Source: Gammaproteobacteria bacterium (GTDB lineage Bacteria; Pseudomonadota; Gammaproteobacteria; Steroidobacterales; GCA-2729495). From it: a stretch of DNA of 64,000 nucleotides. Positions 16,157 through 24,583 of this stretch are shown one piece after another (the stretch's first letter is position 1; each line of letters starts with the position of its first letter). A model generated the notes under the pieces. The model did not search any database, had not been told where the DNA came from, and was given only the letters and a program-made list of their open reading frames with translations. A program made the position numbers and the translations under genes. The stretch lies in the NCBI GenBank assembly GCA_015709695.1, contig CP054183.1, positions 310,001 through 374,000 of the forward strand, read 5' to 3'.

Positions 16157-16711
16157 ATGACTGCCATCGAGATACTCAGGAATGAGCACCACGTCATTCT
16201 GGAGGCCATGGACCTCCTGGAGCACCAGGTGCACGACATCCGGCGCGGCGATCCGTTCGATGCCGGGTTCGCCCGCTGGGCCGTGGAGTTTGTCAGCGAG
16301 TTCATCGATGACGCCCATCACGCCAAGGAAGAAGGCGTGCTCTTCGGGCTGCTTGCCGGCCACGGCCTGGCGCAGGATTGCCCGCCGCTGGCGGACATGC
16401 TGGCGGATCACCGCAGGCACCGTGAACTGGCGGCGGACATGGAGCGCTCGTCCGCGCGGGGCGATGGCCTGGCGTTTGCGGGCGCCACGCTGAGCCTCGT
16501 CGAGCTGCTGCGCCGCCACGTCCTCACCGAGAACGAGCTGGTGTTCAACGTCGCCGAGCGCCTGCTGACGCCGGCCGACGACGCCGAGGCGGTGCGGGCT
16601 TTCGGCCGGGTGGTCCAGGAGCGGGACGGCGCCCTGGTCCGGCAGCGACACCTGGCCGCCATCGAATGCTGGCGTCGCGCCCTGGAGGGCAGCCTGCCAC
16701 CCGGCGCCTGA
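16157..16711 (+). CDS. hemerythrin-domain protein, 184 aa
   Basis: A four-helix hemerythrin with the di-iron ligand set visible in order: EHHVILEAMDLLEHQ, DAHHAKEEGVLFG, LADHRRHRELAA and RRHVLTENELVF. The frame is open upstream, but ATG 16157 starts the recognised MTAIEILRNEHH. Such proteins sense or store O2, NO or iron; the neighbouring GAF-GGDEF cyclase is divergent and may be functionally linked. The 3' end carries a strong hairpin (16700-16731). Confidence 0.9.
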   Translation: MTAIEILRNEHHVILEAMDLLEHQVHDIRRGDPFDAGFARWAVEFVSEFIDDAHHAKEEGVLFGLLAGHGLAQDCPPLADMLADHRRHRELAADMERSSARGDGLAFAGATLSLVELLRRHVLTENELVFNVAERLLTPADDAEAVRAFGRVVQERDGALVRQRHLAAIECWRRALEGSLPPGA

Positions 16712-16731
16712 GCCTCTGCGCAGGCGCCGGG
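16700..16731. terminator. bidirectional hairpin between convergent genes
   Basis: CCCGGCGCCTG (16700-16710) pairs perfectly with CAGGCGCCGGG (16721-16731) across a 10-nt loop; the stem includes the hemerythrin stop codon. No T-run follows on either strand, so termination would be of the weak, T-less kind or depend on Rho; position between convergent genes (16711 and 16739) supports the role. Confidence 0.5.
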
Positions 16732-16738
16732 CACGGAC

Positions 16739-19384
16739 TCAGGCAGGCTGGCGGTCCACGCCCTCGATGGCATCCGCGGCCAGCACCGGGGCCGCAGCCT
16801 TCGGTTCCGCTGCGGCAGCGGCCAGTGCCCGCGGCACGGGCCGGGCATTCATCAGCGAGAGGTACAGCGCGGCGATGTAGGGCACCGACTGCACCATCAG
16901 CACCGCCACCCAGAGCTGGACCTCGATGTAGCCGATGCCGTACCGGCCAGCGACTGCAAGCGCGGCAATCCACAGGCCGAGCAGGATCAGCGACTCCTCG
17001 CGGGCCGCGAGGATGGCGCGCACCACGGCCGGCTTGTCCTCGGCCTTGGGGGTGCGGAAGAACGGCGCATTGGAGGTGTACATCCCCTTGAGCATGGCCC
17101 GGGCGATGCTGTGGGTCAGGGCGGTGGCCGCCGCCGCCGCTCCCAGACGCTGCCGCCAGCTGCTCGGCACGTGCAGCGTGTACAGCCACAGCGAGTGCAC
17201 CATCTTGAAGGCGAACATGCCGATGCTGGGCACGAGGAACGCGGCGATGGGGAACTCGAAGGCCCGCGGCGCGGCGAGCAGGCCGACGGTCCAGAACAGC
17301 GCCATGACGGTGAACAGCAGCTGCAGCCCGTCGGCGAACCACGGCGCCCAGCCGGTCAGGAAGTGGAAGCGCTGGCCGGAGGTCAGCGGCCCCCGCGTCC
17401 AGGGCAGCAGGTTGCGCCAGTAGCGCTTGAGGATCTGCACGGCCCCGTAGGCCCAGCGGTAGCGCTGGCCCTTGTAGCCGGCGAAGGACTGGGCGGTGAG
17501 GCCACGGCCGAAAACGTGGTTCACGTACACCGAGCGGTAGCCGTTGGACATCAGCCGCAGGCCGAGCTCGGCATCCTCGCAGATGCACCATTCGGCCCAG
17601 CCGCCGAGTCCCGACAGCGCCGCCTTGCGGATCATCGTCATGGTGCCGTGCTGGATGATCGCATCCCGCTCGTTGCGATGGACCATGCCGATGTGGAAGA
17701 AGCCGCTGTACTCGAAGTTGCACAGTTCCTGGAAGCGGTCGCCTTGCCAGTCGCGGTGATCCTGCGGCGCCTGCACGAAACCGACCGAGGGATCGGCGAA
17801 GTAGGGGGCGAGCCTGGCCAGCCAGTCGCGCTCGACGATGTAGTCGGCATCGACCACGGCGACCACTTCAGCGTCGGGCGCCGTCTGCGTCAGGCCGAAA
17901 TTGAGCGCGCCGGCCTTGAAGCCGGGCCACTTGCCGAGCGTGAAGAAGCGGAACCGCGGGCCGAGTTGCGCGCAGTGGGCCTGCACGGGCTTCCAGCTGG
18001 AGTCATCGCGGCTGTTGTTGTCGATCACCAGCACCTCGAAGTCCGGGTAGTCGAGGCGGGCGAGGCTTTCCAGGGTCTCGATGACGAGCTGCGGAGGCTC
18101 GTTGCAGATGGCGACGTGTATGGAGACCTTCGGCTGGTGGCTGCCTTCGCTGGCAGGCAGCGGCCGGAACTGCCGGCGCAGCTTCCGCGTCCAGGTCATC
18201 TCCGTGAGCTCGAGTCCGTTGACCAGCATCACCAGCACGATCAGCAGCTGGGCCGGCAGCAGCACGCTCCACATGAAGGTGGCGCCAGCACTCATGTACT
18301 CGGTGAACGGCACGAACGCCGCCCAGGTGACCAGCGAGGTGGCCGCCTGGATCAGGAAGGCGAAGAACAGCCGTCCCTGGCTGCGCAGGTGCTGCCAGCG
18401 TGCCACGAACCAGATCATCGGCAGCAGCGCCACCAGCACCGCGAAGGCAGCCTGTGCCGGCCACCAGCTGTTCTCGACCACCGGGCCGCTCATGGCGAAC
18501 TTCGGGCTCCGGTCGGCATCCAGCAGGCCCCAGTAGGCGCCCACCGTGCCTTCGATGCCGCGCTTCCACGGCTGGTCGAAGGCCTCCATGATGAAGTAGT
18601 CCATGCCGCGGGTGTCGGCGGTGTTGAGGAAGCGGCGCAGGAACCGCGCCTGGTTGACCTGCGAGGCGACAGCCTGCTCGCGGCGGTTGCCGTGGCTGGG
18701 CCAGCCGACTTCGGCGATCAGGATCGGCTTGTCGGGAAACGCCTTGCGAAGCTGGTCGTAGCGCTCCACGGTGAATTTCAGCGCCTGGTCGGCCGGTATC
18801 CCTTCCCAGTACGGCAGGATGTGGGCGGCGATGAAGTCGACTTCCTTCGCCAGCTCCGGATGGCGGATCCAGACATGCCAGGGTTCCGCGGTGCTGATCG
18901 GTTGCCTGATCTGCTCGCGGACCCTGTGGAGGATGCGGGCGAGCTCGGCCGGCTTGAAGTCACCGCGCAGGATGCTCTCGTTGCCGACGATGACCCGCTC
19001 GATGTTCGACTGGTTGCGCGCATTGCGCACCAGGTTGCGCAACTCCCGTTCGTTGCGCTCGGTGCGGGTGTCGAGCCACGCGCCTGCGGTGACCTTCAGG
19101 CCGTACTTCTTCGCCAGCGCGGGAATCTGCTCCATGCCGTCCAGCGACGAGTAGGTACGCACGCGGGAGACGCGGCTGGCGACGACCTGCAAGTCGCGGT
19201 CGATCTCCTGGGTCGTCGGGAAGCGGTTGGCCAGCGGATCTTCCTTGGCCTGGTAGGGAGAGAACGACACGCCGCGAAGCACGCCATTCCAGGCAACCTC
19301 GTCCTGCGGCCGGTTGACCCAGGCCCAGATGCCGAGATTCATCAGGACTACGAAAGCAACTATCGGGACGGTCCGTCGTGGCAT
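16739..19384 (-). CDS. ndvB: NdvB-type beta-glucan synthase: GH17-like domain fused to GT2
   Basis: 881 residues from ATG 19384 (an ATG at 19420 is also in frame). After an N-terminal anchor, residues about 30-300 form a GH17-like domain with both expected Glu motifs, VGNESILRGD and LIAEVGWPSHG. Several membrane helices follow, then a GT2 domain with CNEPPQLV, VDADYIVERDW (DxD), CEDAELGLRLM and the processive QRYRWAYG (QxxRW), then more helices. This is the architecture of Pseudomonas NdvB, which makes cyclic periplasmic beta-1,3-glucans linked to biofilm antibiotic tolerance. The glucan type here is inferred from the family. Confidence 0.85.
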   Translation of the reverse strand: MPRRTVPIVAFVVLMNLGIWAWVNRPQDEVAWNGVLRGVSFSPYQAKEDPLANRFPTTQEIDRDLQVVASRVSRVRTYSSLDGMEQIPALAKKYGLKVTAGAWLDTRTERNERELRNLVRNARNQSNIERVIVGNESILRGDFKPAELARILHRVREQIRQPISTAEPWHVWIRHPELAKEVDFIAAHILPYWEGIPADQALKFTVERYDQLRKAFPDKPILIAEVGWPSHGNRREQAVASQVNQARFLRRFLNTADTRGMDYFIMEAFDQPWKRGIEGTVGAYWGLLDADRSPKFAMSGPVVENSWWPAQAAFAVLVALLPMIWFVARWQHLRSQGRLFFAFLIQAATSLVTWAAFVPFTEYMSAGATFMWSVLLPAQLLIVLVMLVNGLELTEMTWTRKLRRQFRPLPASEGSHQPKVSIHVAICNEPPQLVIETLESLARLDYPDFEVLVIDNNSRDDSSWKPVQAHCAQLGPRFRFFTLGKWPGFKAGALNFGLTQTAPDAEVVAVVDADYIVERDWLARLAPYFADPSVGFVQAPQDHRDWQGDRFQELCNFEYSGFFHIGMVHRNERDAIIQHGTMTMIRKAALSGLGGWAEWCICEDAELGLRLMSNGYRSVYVNHVFGRGLTAQSFAGYKGQRYRWAYGAVQILKRYWRNLLPWTRGPLTSGQRFHFLTGWAPWFADGLQLLFTVMALFWTVGLLAAPRAFEFPIAAFLVPSIGMFAFKMVHSLWLYTLHVPSSWRQRLGAAAAATALTHSIARAMLKGMYTSNAPFFRTPKAEDKPAVVRAILAAREESLILLGLWIAALAVAGRYGIGYIEVQLWVAVLMVQSVPYIAALYLSLMNARPVPRALAAAAAEPKAAAPVLAADAIEGVDRQPA

Positions 19385-19762
19385 ACAGCCATTCGCCTCT
19401 CTGCAGAGCCGATGGGGCATGTGTCGCCAGCGATCCGGCCGGGCGGCGCAGGGTTCGGCGCGGTCGCAGGCAGGCCGTCAGTGCCCCGGGGACACGGCCT
19501 GTGGGTTGTTCGCGGGTTCGGGATCGTTTCTTGCGCTGGTCAACTCGCCGCTGGTCCGGTTGCGCCGGACTTGCATGACCGCTTCTTGCCGGATTCAGGC
19601 CTCGTTGGGTGGCGCATTCTAAGGTTCCGCCCTGCAGGGGGGAAGGGGGGTACCCAACCTCGGCTGCCGGCCACCTGCTGCATCGCCGCCAAGGGGCAGC
19701 CGCAACCGGGCCGACATGCTAACCTTCGCGCTCGACCAGTCCTCGTCCGAGGCCGGAGCATC
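19385..19762. other. 378-bp intergenic region between divergent genes
   Basis: Lies between the ndvB start and the plus-strand gene at 19763, so it must hold two divergent promoters. I see no convincing -10/-35 pair, tRNA, small ORF with a ribosome-binding site, or repeat. Short G- and C-runs occur around 19635-19655. Confidence 0.4.
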
Positions 19763-20170
19763 ATGAGCGACAGACAAAACCGCGGCGTGGAGCCGCAAAT
19801 GAGCAGTGACGACCTTTACCTGGAGGAGGTCTTCACCGATCGCCGGGTGGGGACCATCCAGCGGCTGTCCCCGGTGGATGCCATGGGGCGCCCCGATCCC
19901 GCACGGGCCGTCCTTTACGTCGGCCAGACCCAGATCCTGACGGCGGCCGGCGCGCTGCCGCTTTCCTTCGAGATCGAGGCGGGCAGCCTGCAGGAAGCCG
20001 CCGCGAAGTTCGGCGACGGGGCCAAGGTGGGCCTCCAGCAGACCATGGAGCGGCTCGAGGAAATGCGCCGCGAGGCTGCATCGTCGATCATCGTCCCCGA
20101 GGCCGGCGCAGCCGCCCAGCTCGGTGGCCTGGGCGGCGGACCGGGCGGCGGCAAGATCCGCATGCCTTGA
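19763..20170 (+). CDS. conserved-looking hypothetical cytosolic protein, 135 aa
   Basis: I do not recognise a named family. The chain starts MSDRQNRGVEPQMSSDDLYL and carries the segments VFTDRRVGTIQRLSPVDAMG and ILTAAGALPLSFEIEAGSL that look like a compact beta domain, followed by a helix LQQTMERLEEMRREAASSII and a flexible Gly-rich tail (LGGLGGGPGGGKIRMP). No signal peptide or membrane segment. The frame is open far upstream antisense to ndvB, but that is a GC-driven artefact; the ATG at 19763 after GGAGC fits. It precedes lemA by 56 bp. Confidence 0.7.
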   Translation: MSDRQNRGVEPQMSSDDLYLEEVFTDRRVGTIQRLSPVDAMGRPDPARAVLYVGQTQILTAAGALPLSFEIEAGSLQEAAAKFGDGAKVGLQQTMERLEEMRREAASSIIVPEAGAAAQLGGLGGGPGGGKIRMP

Positions 20171-20226
20171 AGGGCGGCCGCCCGCACCGGGCGGACCTGG
20201 TTCAGCGACGGAGGCGGAGGCAGCGC

Positions 20227-20829
20227 ATGGCTTCGAGGTTTCCGGGGTGGATGCTGGTGCTGGCCGCGACGGCGACCATGCTGTCGGGCTGTGGCTACAA
20301 CACCCTGCAATCCGGGGACGAGCAGGTCAGGGCGGCCTGGGCCGAGGTCCTCAACCAGTACCAGCGCCGTGCGGACCTGATCCCGAACCTGGTGCGCACG
20401 GTCGAGGGCTACGCCCAGCAGGAGCGTGAGGTCCTCAAGCAGGTCACCGAGGCGCGCTCACGCGTCGGTTCCCTGCAGGTCACGCCGGAGCTGATCAACG
20501 ATCCCGCGGCCTTCGAGAAATTCCAGCAGGCGCAGGGTGAGCTCAGCGGAGCCCTGTCGCGGCTGCTGGTGGTGGCCGAGCAGTACCCGAACCTGAAATC
20601 CGACCAGAATTTCCGTGATCTCCAGGCCCAGCTCGAGGGCAGCGAGAACCGCATCGCCGTGGCCCGCAATCGCTACATCGCCGCGGTCCAGGCCTACAAC
20701 ACCACCGTGCGCCAGTTCCCCTCGAACCTCACGGCCATGGTATTCGGCTTCGCGGTGAAGCCGGGCTTCACCGTGCAGAACGAGGCGGAGATCTCCCGGC
20801 CGCCCGAGGTGAAGTTCCAGACCCAGTGA
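20227..20829 (+). CDS. lemA: LemA family lipoprotein
   Basis: 200 residues. The N-terminus is a lipoprotein signal with lipobox LSGCGYN (Cys about residue 22), followed by the LemA core: VRAAWAEVLNQYQRRADLIP, NLVRTVEGYA, QAQGELSGALSRLLVVAEQY and SENRIAVARNRYIAAVQAYN, an all-helical fold. The start ATG 20227 follows GGAGG. LemA proteins are usually encoded, as here, just upstream of TPM-domain proteins; the two overlap by 4 bp, implying a joint envelope function that is poorly understood. Confidence 0.9.
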   Translation: MASRFPGWMLVLAATATMLSGCGYNTLQSGDEQVRAAWAEVLNQYQRRADLIPNLVRTVEGYAQQEREVLKQVTEARSRVGSLQVTPELINDPAAFEKFQQAQGELSGALSRLLVVAEQYPNLKSDQNFRDLQAQLEGSENRIAVARNRYIAAVQAYNTTVRQFPSNLTAMVFGFAVKPGFTVQNEAEISRPPEVKFQTQ

Positions 20830-21677
20830 GCCGCCTGCTGCCGCTGTTCCTGGCCCTGCTGCTGGCCGCCGGCCCGGCGCTGGCCGAAGTGGCGGTGCCG
20901 CCGCTGCGCGCCCGGGTCACGGACCTCACCGGCACGCTGGATGCGGCCCAGGCTGCCGCACTCGAGCAGAAGCTTGCGGCCTTCGAGCAACGCAAGGGCG
21001 CGCAGGTGGCCGTGCTGCTGGTGCCGAGTACCCGGCCTGAAACCATCGAGCAGTATGCCATCCGCGTCGCCGAAGCCTGGAAGCTCGGCCGCAAGGGCGT
21101 GGATGACGGCGCGCTGCTGCTGGTCGCGAAGGATGACCGGACGCTGCGCATCGAGGTGGGCTACGGGCTCGAGGGCGTGCTGCCCGATGCCGTGGCGAAC
21201 CGCATCATCGACGAGACCATCGTGCCGAGGTTTCGTGCCGGTGATTTCCCCGGCGGCATCGATGCCGGTGTCGGCCGGATGCTGGCGGTCATCGACGGCG
21301 AGCCGCTGCCGGAGCCGCAAGCCGCGCGTCCCGGCGGGAATTTCGATGCGCTGCTGTCGCTGCTGCCGGTGCTGTTCCTCTTCACGGTCACGATCGGCAC
21401 GATGCTCAAGCGCATGCTGGGCCAGCTCGGTGGCGCGATGGCCACCGGGGTACTGGCCGGAGGCCTGGCCTGGTGGCTGGCCAGTGCCCTGGCGCTGTCG
21501 CTGCTGGCAGCCGTGGCCGCCTTCCTGCTGACGCTGGCATCACGGGCAGGTCCCGGCGGCTGGGCCAGTTCCGGGGGACGCGGCTGGGGCGGCGGGGGGT
21601 TCGGCAGCAGGGGTGGCGGCGGCTTCAGCGGCGGCGGTGGCGGTTTCGGTGGCGGGGGGTCCTCGGGACGCTGGTAG
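20826..21677 (+). CDS. TPM-domain (YgcG-like) exported protein, 283 aa
   Basis: GTG start overlapping the lemA stop (GTGA). Signal peptide (LLPLFLALLLAAGPALAE), then a TPM domain with RVTDLTGTLDAAQAAALEQK, QVAVLLVPSTRPETIEQYA and LRIEVGYGLEGVLPDAVANR. Two membrane helices follow (about residues 180-235), and the tail is a Gly/Ser-rich low-complexity stretch ending GGGGSSGRW, as usual for YgcG. Located at the membrane with the TPM domain outside. TPM proteins have been linked to phosphatase activity or membrane-protein repair. Confidence 0.9.
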   Translation: MSRLLPLFLALLLAAGPALAEVAVPPLRARVTDLTGTLDAAQAAALEQKLAAFEQRKGAQVAVLLVPSTRPETIEQYAIRVAEAWKLGRKGVDDGALLLVAKDDRTLRIEVGYGLEGVLPDAVANRIIDETIVPRFRAGDFPGGIDAGVGRMLAVIDGEPLPEPQAARPGGNFDALLSLLPVLFLFTVTIGTMLKRMLGQLGGAMATGVLAGGLAWWLASALALSLLAAVAAFLLTLASRAGPGGWASSGGRGWGGGGFGSRGGGGFSGGGGGFGGGGSSGRW

Positions 21678-21684
21678 CTTGCGC

Positions 21685-22179
21685 ATGCACCCTGCAATCG
21701 GTCACCTGCTCACGCCCCGCTGGTGGTTGCGCCGGCGGTTCCCGCCAGCGAGCCTGGTTGCGATCACGGCGGCCATCGGGGCCGCCGAGCGCCAGCATGG
21801 CGGCGAGATCCGCTTCGCCATCGAAACCTGCCTCGACCTGCGCAAGCTGCGTCACGCCGATGCCGGCCGGCGCCGTGCGCTGGAGCTGTTCTCGCAGCTG
21901 CGCGTCTGGGATACGGCGGACAACAACGGTGTGCTTGTTTATGTGCTGCTGGCCGGCCACGCCATCCACATCGTCGCCGACCGGGCATTCACCGGCAGGG
22001 TCACGGCCGATGAATGGTCGGCTGCCTGCCGCCTCATGGAGGCTGAATTCCGCGCAGGTCGCTTCGAGGCGGGTGCGGTCGCCGGCGTGGCCGCGGTGTC
22101 GGCGCTCATCGGCCGCCACTTCCCGCCCCGGGAAGGTGATCGCAACGAGCTGCCGGACGCGCCGGTCATCCTCGATTGA
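21685..22179 (+). CDS. second TPM-domain protein, 164 aa
   Basis: Starts 7 bp after the YgcG-like gene. A TPM domain without signal peptide: PPASLVAITAAIGAAERQHG, IRFAIETCLDLRKLR, LFSQLRVWDTADNNGVLVYV and GHAIHIVADRAFTGRVTADE. A soluble TPM protein after LemA and a membrane TPM protein is the common three-gene arrangement of this operon. The ATG at 21685 is chosen because upstream codons are an extension through the neighbouring Gly-rich tail. Confidence 0.85.
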   Translation: MHPAIGHLLTPRWWLRRRFPPASLVAITAAIGAAERQHGGEIRFAIETCLDLRKLRHADAGRRRALELFSQLRVWDTADNNGVLVYVLLAGHAIHIVADRAFTGRVTADEWSAACRLMEAEFRAGRFEAGAVAGVAAVSALIGRHFPPREGDRNELPDAPVILD

Positions 22180-22332
22180 CGCGGCCTGGTCCGCTGCGTC
22201 AGGAGCTGACCTGCCGCGTCACCTCCGCGGACTTAATCCGGACTCGTGGCGCAACCGTATCCGGCTTATGTCGCATGGTACGCGACCTGCTTGATCCCCA
22301 CCGTGGCACGTGGAACAGGAAGGGCGAGGATC

Positions 22333-22614
22333 GTGAGCAAGGTGCGCGTGATTCGTGACCAGGACCCCACCGAGACCGGTGACGACTTCCTGCGCGTTTC
22401 CTGCCAGGGTGACGAAGCCACCGGCGTGTTTACCATCATAGAGCGTGTCGTGGGGCAGGCCGGTGGCGACGAGCGTACCGGCAGCTGGCGCTTTCGCCGG
22501 CTGTTCGGTGGCCTGCTGGGGAGCCACGATGCGGCCCTGACCCTGGCGGAGGCGTATGCACGCCACAAGGGTGTTCCCGTGGTCTACGCGGAGACGCGGA
22601 ACCGCCAGGGCTAG
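22333..22614 (+). CDS. hypothetical protein, 93 aa
   Basis: Family not recognised. I take GTG at 22333 because AGGGCGAGG stands just upstream and the protein then begins MSKVRVIRDQDPTETGDDFL; an ATG at 22246 in the same frame is less well placed. The product is small and soluble with a mixed alpha/beta look (FLRVSCQGDEATGVFTIIER, HDAALTLAEAYARHKGVPVV). Its stop overlaps that of bufC tail-to-tail at CTAG (22611-22614). Confidence 0.55.
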   Translation: MSKVRVIRDQDPTETGDDFLRVSCQGDEATGVFTIIERVVGQAGGDERTGSWRFRRLFGGLLGSHDAALTLAEAYARHKGVPVVYAETRNRQG

Positions 22615-23405
22615 TGCGTAGGGCCTCGTGCCGCCACGGGGCCGTGCGCGGCGACGAGGATGCCGTCCGCTGCCCAGCCGGCCAGTGCCCTGGCAGCAGC
22701 CTCTGCGGCGGCCCCGGCACCGGGTGCATCCAGCGCCTGCTCAAGGGTGGCGCCGCCTGCCAGCGCCTCCAGGCAGGCAAAATCGCCACGTGACAGCCGG
22801 TGCAGCTCGACTCCATCGCTGGCGCGGCGCACCAGCAGCCGTTCAGATTGTGCAGTGGCCGGGGCGACTGCCCGACTTCCCTGCTGATGGGCGCGCCAGG
22901 CATCGAAACAGGGAAAGCCCAGCGCAAGCAGGCGCGCCGACGGGTGCAACGCGAATCGCAGCTGGCCGCGGGACTCCGGCGGCACGACGGCGACGACCGC
23001 GGGATCGAAGCGCTGGTCGCCGTCGGCGGCGGTCATCGCCTCCTGGACCGCCCATTCCAGCCGCGCGAGGTCTGCCAGCCAGGCCTCGCCGGTTCCGGCC
23101 AGTGCGTCCGCCAGAAACGCGGGCAGGGCGCGGCCGGTCTCGAAGAGATTCCCGGACGGCGAGGGGTGCCGGCGCTGGTAGCTCCATGCCATGCGCCGGA
23201 AATCCGCCGTGCCGAGCTGTCCGGCCAGCGCCGGGAAGGCAGCTTCCAGCGCCACGGCGAAGTTCTCCCGCGCATTGACCCGATAGACGCCGATGCGCCG
23301 GACCAGATCGCCGCCCGGCAACAGGTGGCGGGCAAGCGTCACCGGTTCGGCCCGGCGCAGCATCACCGCCACGAAGTCCCGCTGCAGCTCACGCAACGCG
23401 GACAT
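22611..23405 (-). CDS. bufC: BufC/HvfC-like DUF2063 protein, RiPP partner of the MNIO enzyme
   Basis: 264 residues; the N-terminal LRELQRDFVAVMLRR, RRIGVYRVNARENFAVALEA, AFPALAGQLG and SPSGNLFETGRALPAFLADA are DUF2063 hallmarks, followed by a diverged C-terminal domain. In bufferin and methanobactin-like systems this family forms the partner that delivers the precursor to the DUF692 enzyme. The ATG overlaps the end of bufB by 17 bp, so the pair is translationally coupled. Confidence 0.85.
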   Translation of the reverse strand: MSALRELQRDFVAVMLRRAEPVTLARHLLPGGDLVRRIGVYRVNARENFAVALEAAFPALAGQLGTADFRRMAWSYQRRHPSPSGNLFETGRALPAFLADALAGTGEAWLADLARLEWAVQEAMTAADGDQRFDPAVVAVVPPESRGQLRFALHPSARLLALGFPCFDAWRAHQQGSRAVAPATAQSERLLVRRASDGVELHRLSRGDFACLEALAGGATLEQALDAPGAGAAAEAAARALAGWAADGILVAAHGPVAARGPTH

Positions 23406-24252
23406 GAGCCCGTTCCATGAGCTGGTCGGCGAGCCGGGCCTCGGCGAGGAGTTCCGGCAGCGGGGGCAGCCTGGCGTCGCGCTCGAGAAGAACGGGACGC
23501 CTGCCGATGCGCGTCAGCGCAGCCCCGAGCAGCTGCCAGACAGCGGCTGTCACTGGCGCATCGTGCGTGTCGACCAGCAGGGTCTCGCCCTCGGCTTCCA
23601 CCACGCTGTGCCCGGCGATGTGGAACTCGGCCACCAGCTCCGGCGGGATCGCCTCGAGGTAGACCAGCGGGTCGAAGCCATGGTTGGCGGCGTTGACGAA
23701 AATGTTGTTGACGTCGAGGAGCAGCAGGCAGCCGGCGCGGCGTGCCAGCGCCACGAGGAATTCCCATTCCGTCATCTCGCTGCCGGCGAGCCGCAGGTAG
23801 CTCGACACGTTCTCCACCAGGATGCGGCGTCCGAGGGCGTCCTGGACCTGGCCGATCCGGGATACCAGGTGTGCCAGCGCCTCGTTGGTGCAGGGCATTG
23901 GCAGCAGGTCGTTGAGGAATGTGCCCTCCATCGAACCCCAGGCGACGTGTTCCGAGACCAGCGCGGGCTCCACGCGCCGGACCAGGCGCGCCAGCCTGCG
24001 CAGGTGCTCGGGGTCGAGCGGATCCGTGGAACCCAGGGAGAGGCCGACGCCGTGCAGGCTCAGGCCGTAGTCACGGCGTACCGCGTCGAGCACCTGCAGT
24101 TGCCGGCCGCCATCGGCGAAGAAGTTCTCGCTGTGGACTTCAACCCAGGGTATGGCCGGCCGTGTCGCCAGGAAGTCGGCGTGGTGCGCGGCACGCAGGC
24201 CGATCCCGGCGGTAGCCGGGATCGGCCGCGACCTGCCTTCGGCCGCTGGCAC
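23389..24252 (-). CDS. bufB: BufB/HvfB-like DUF692 multinuclear non-heme iron oxidase (MNIO)
   Basis: 287 residues of TIM-barrel DUF692: GIGLRAAHHADFLATRPAIP, WVEVHSENFFADGG, YGLSLHGVGLSLGSTD, LVSEHVAWGSMEG, RRILVENVSSYLRL, LLLDVNNIFVNAANHGFDPL and EFHIAGHSVVEAEGE; these supply the His, Asp, Asn and Glu metal ligands. The enzyme oxidises Cys residues of the precursor peptide, in bufferins to thiooxazoles, with O2. Start: GTG at 24252, 11 bp after the bufA stop; an ATG at 24312 would overlap bufA by 49 bp and adds a basic, non-homologous segment. Confidence 0.85.
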   Translation of the reverse strand: MPAAEGRSRPIPATAGIGLRAAHHADFLATRPAIPWVEVHSENFFADGGRQLQVLDAVRRDYGLSLHGVGLSLGSTDPLDPEHLRRLARLVRRVEPALVSEHVAWGSMEGTFLNDLLPMPCTNEALAHLVSRIGQVQDALGRRILVENVSSYLRLAGSEMTEWEFLVALARRAGCLLLLDVNNIFVNAANHGFDPLVYLEAIPPELVAEFHIAGHSVVEAEGETLLVDTHDAPVTAAVWQLLGAALTRIGRRPVLLERDARLPPLPELLAEARLADQLMERAHVRVA

Positions 24253-24263
24253 GGCGGCGGTGG

Positions 24264-24539
24264 TCAGGAACCCTGCTTGCCGGGCTCCGTGCTGCCGCCT
24301 GCGGCGGCGCATTCACCCTTGGCGACGTACTTCCATTCGCCGGGATCGTTGTCGTTCTTGGCCTGGCCCTGGCAGCCATGGGCCTTGGAGGCGCAGTCGT
24401 TCTGCCCGGCCTTGGCGATGCCGTAGCACTTTTCCTTGGCAGCACCGTCGGCGGCGACCGCGCCCGTGCTGACGGCGAGCGTACCCAGGGCGATCAGGCC
24501 GGTGACGGCGGTGGAGATCAGTTGGCCTTTGCGGGTCAT
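24264..24539 (-). CDS. bufA: BufA1-like bufferin precursor (DUF2282), 91 aa
   Basis: Signal peptide ([10 protein letters not shown] ... STGAVAA, cut near residue 30) and a mature part with four Cys: C38 in [16 protein letters not shown]49, C56 in HGCQGQA and C77 in [12 protein letters not shown]. This is the DUF2282 layout, in which the Cys are modified by the MNIO enzyme and the product binds copper in the periplasm (known for Caulobacter bufferins). ATG 24539 has GGAGAG upstream. No DoxX-like fourth gene or dedicated sigma factor is adjacent. Confidence 0.85.
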   Translation of the reverse strand: MTRKGQLISTAVTGLIALGTLAVSTGAVAADGAAKEKCYGIAKAGQNDCASKAHGCQGQAKNDNDPGEWKYVAKGECAAAGGSTEPGKQGS

Positions 24540-24583
24540 GATGGCTCTCTCCTGTCGTGGATGGGGCGTGACGGGACCGGGAT

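Noticed and set aside
17111-19762. Very long plus-strand open frame antisense to ndvB
   Set aside because: No ribosome-binding site and a low-complexity, Arg/Gly/His-rich product without any domain. It is a high-GC shadow of ndvB; only its last 135 codons (from 19763) make a plausible gene.
21560-21677. Tandem repeat in GGC/GGT-rich DNA
   Set aside because: It encodes the normal Gly-rich tail of a YgcG-like TPM protein.
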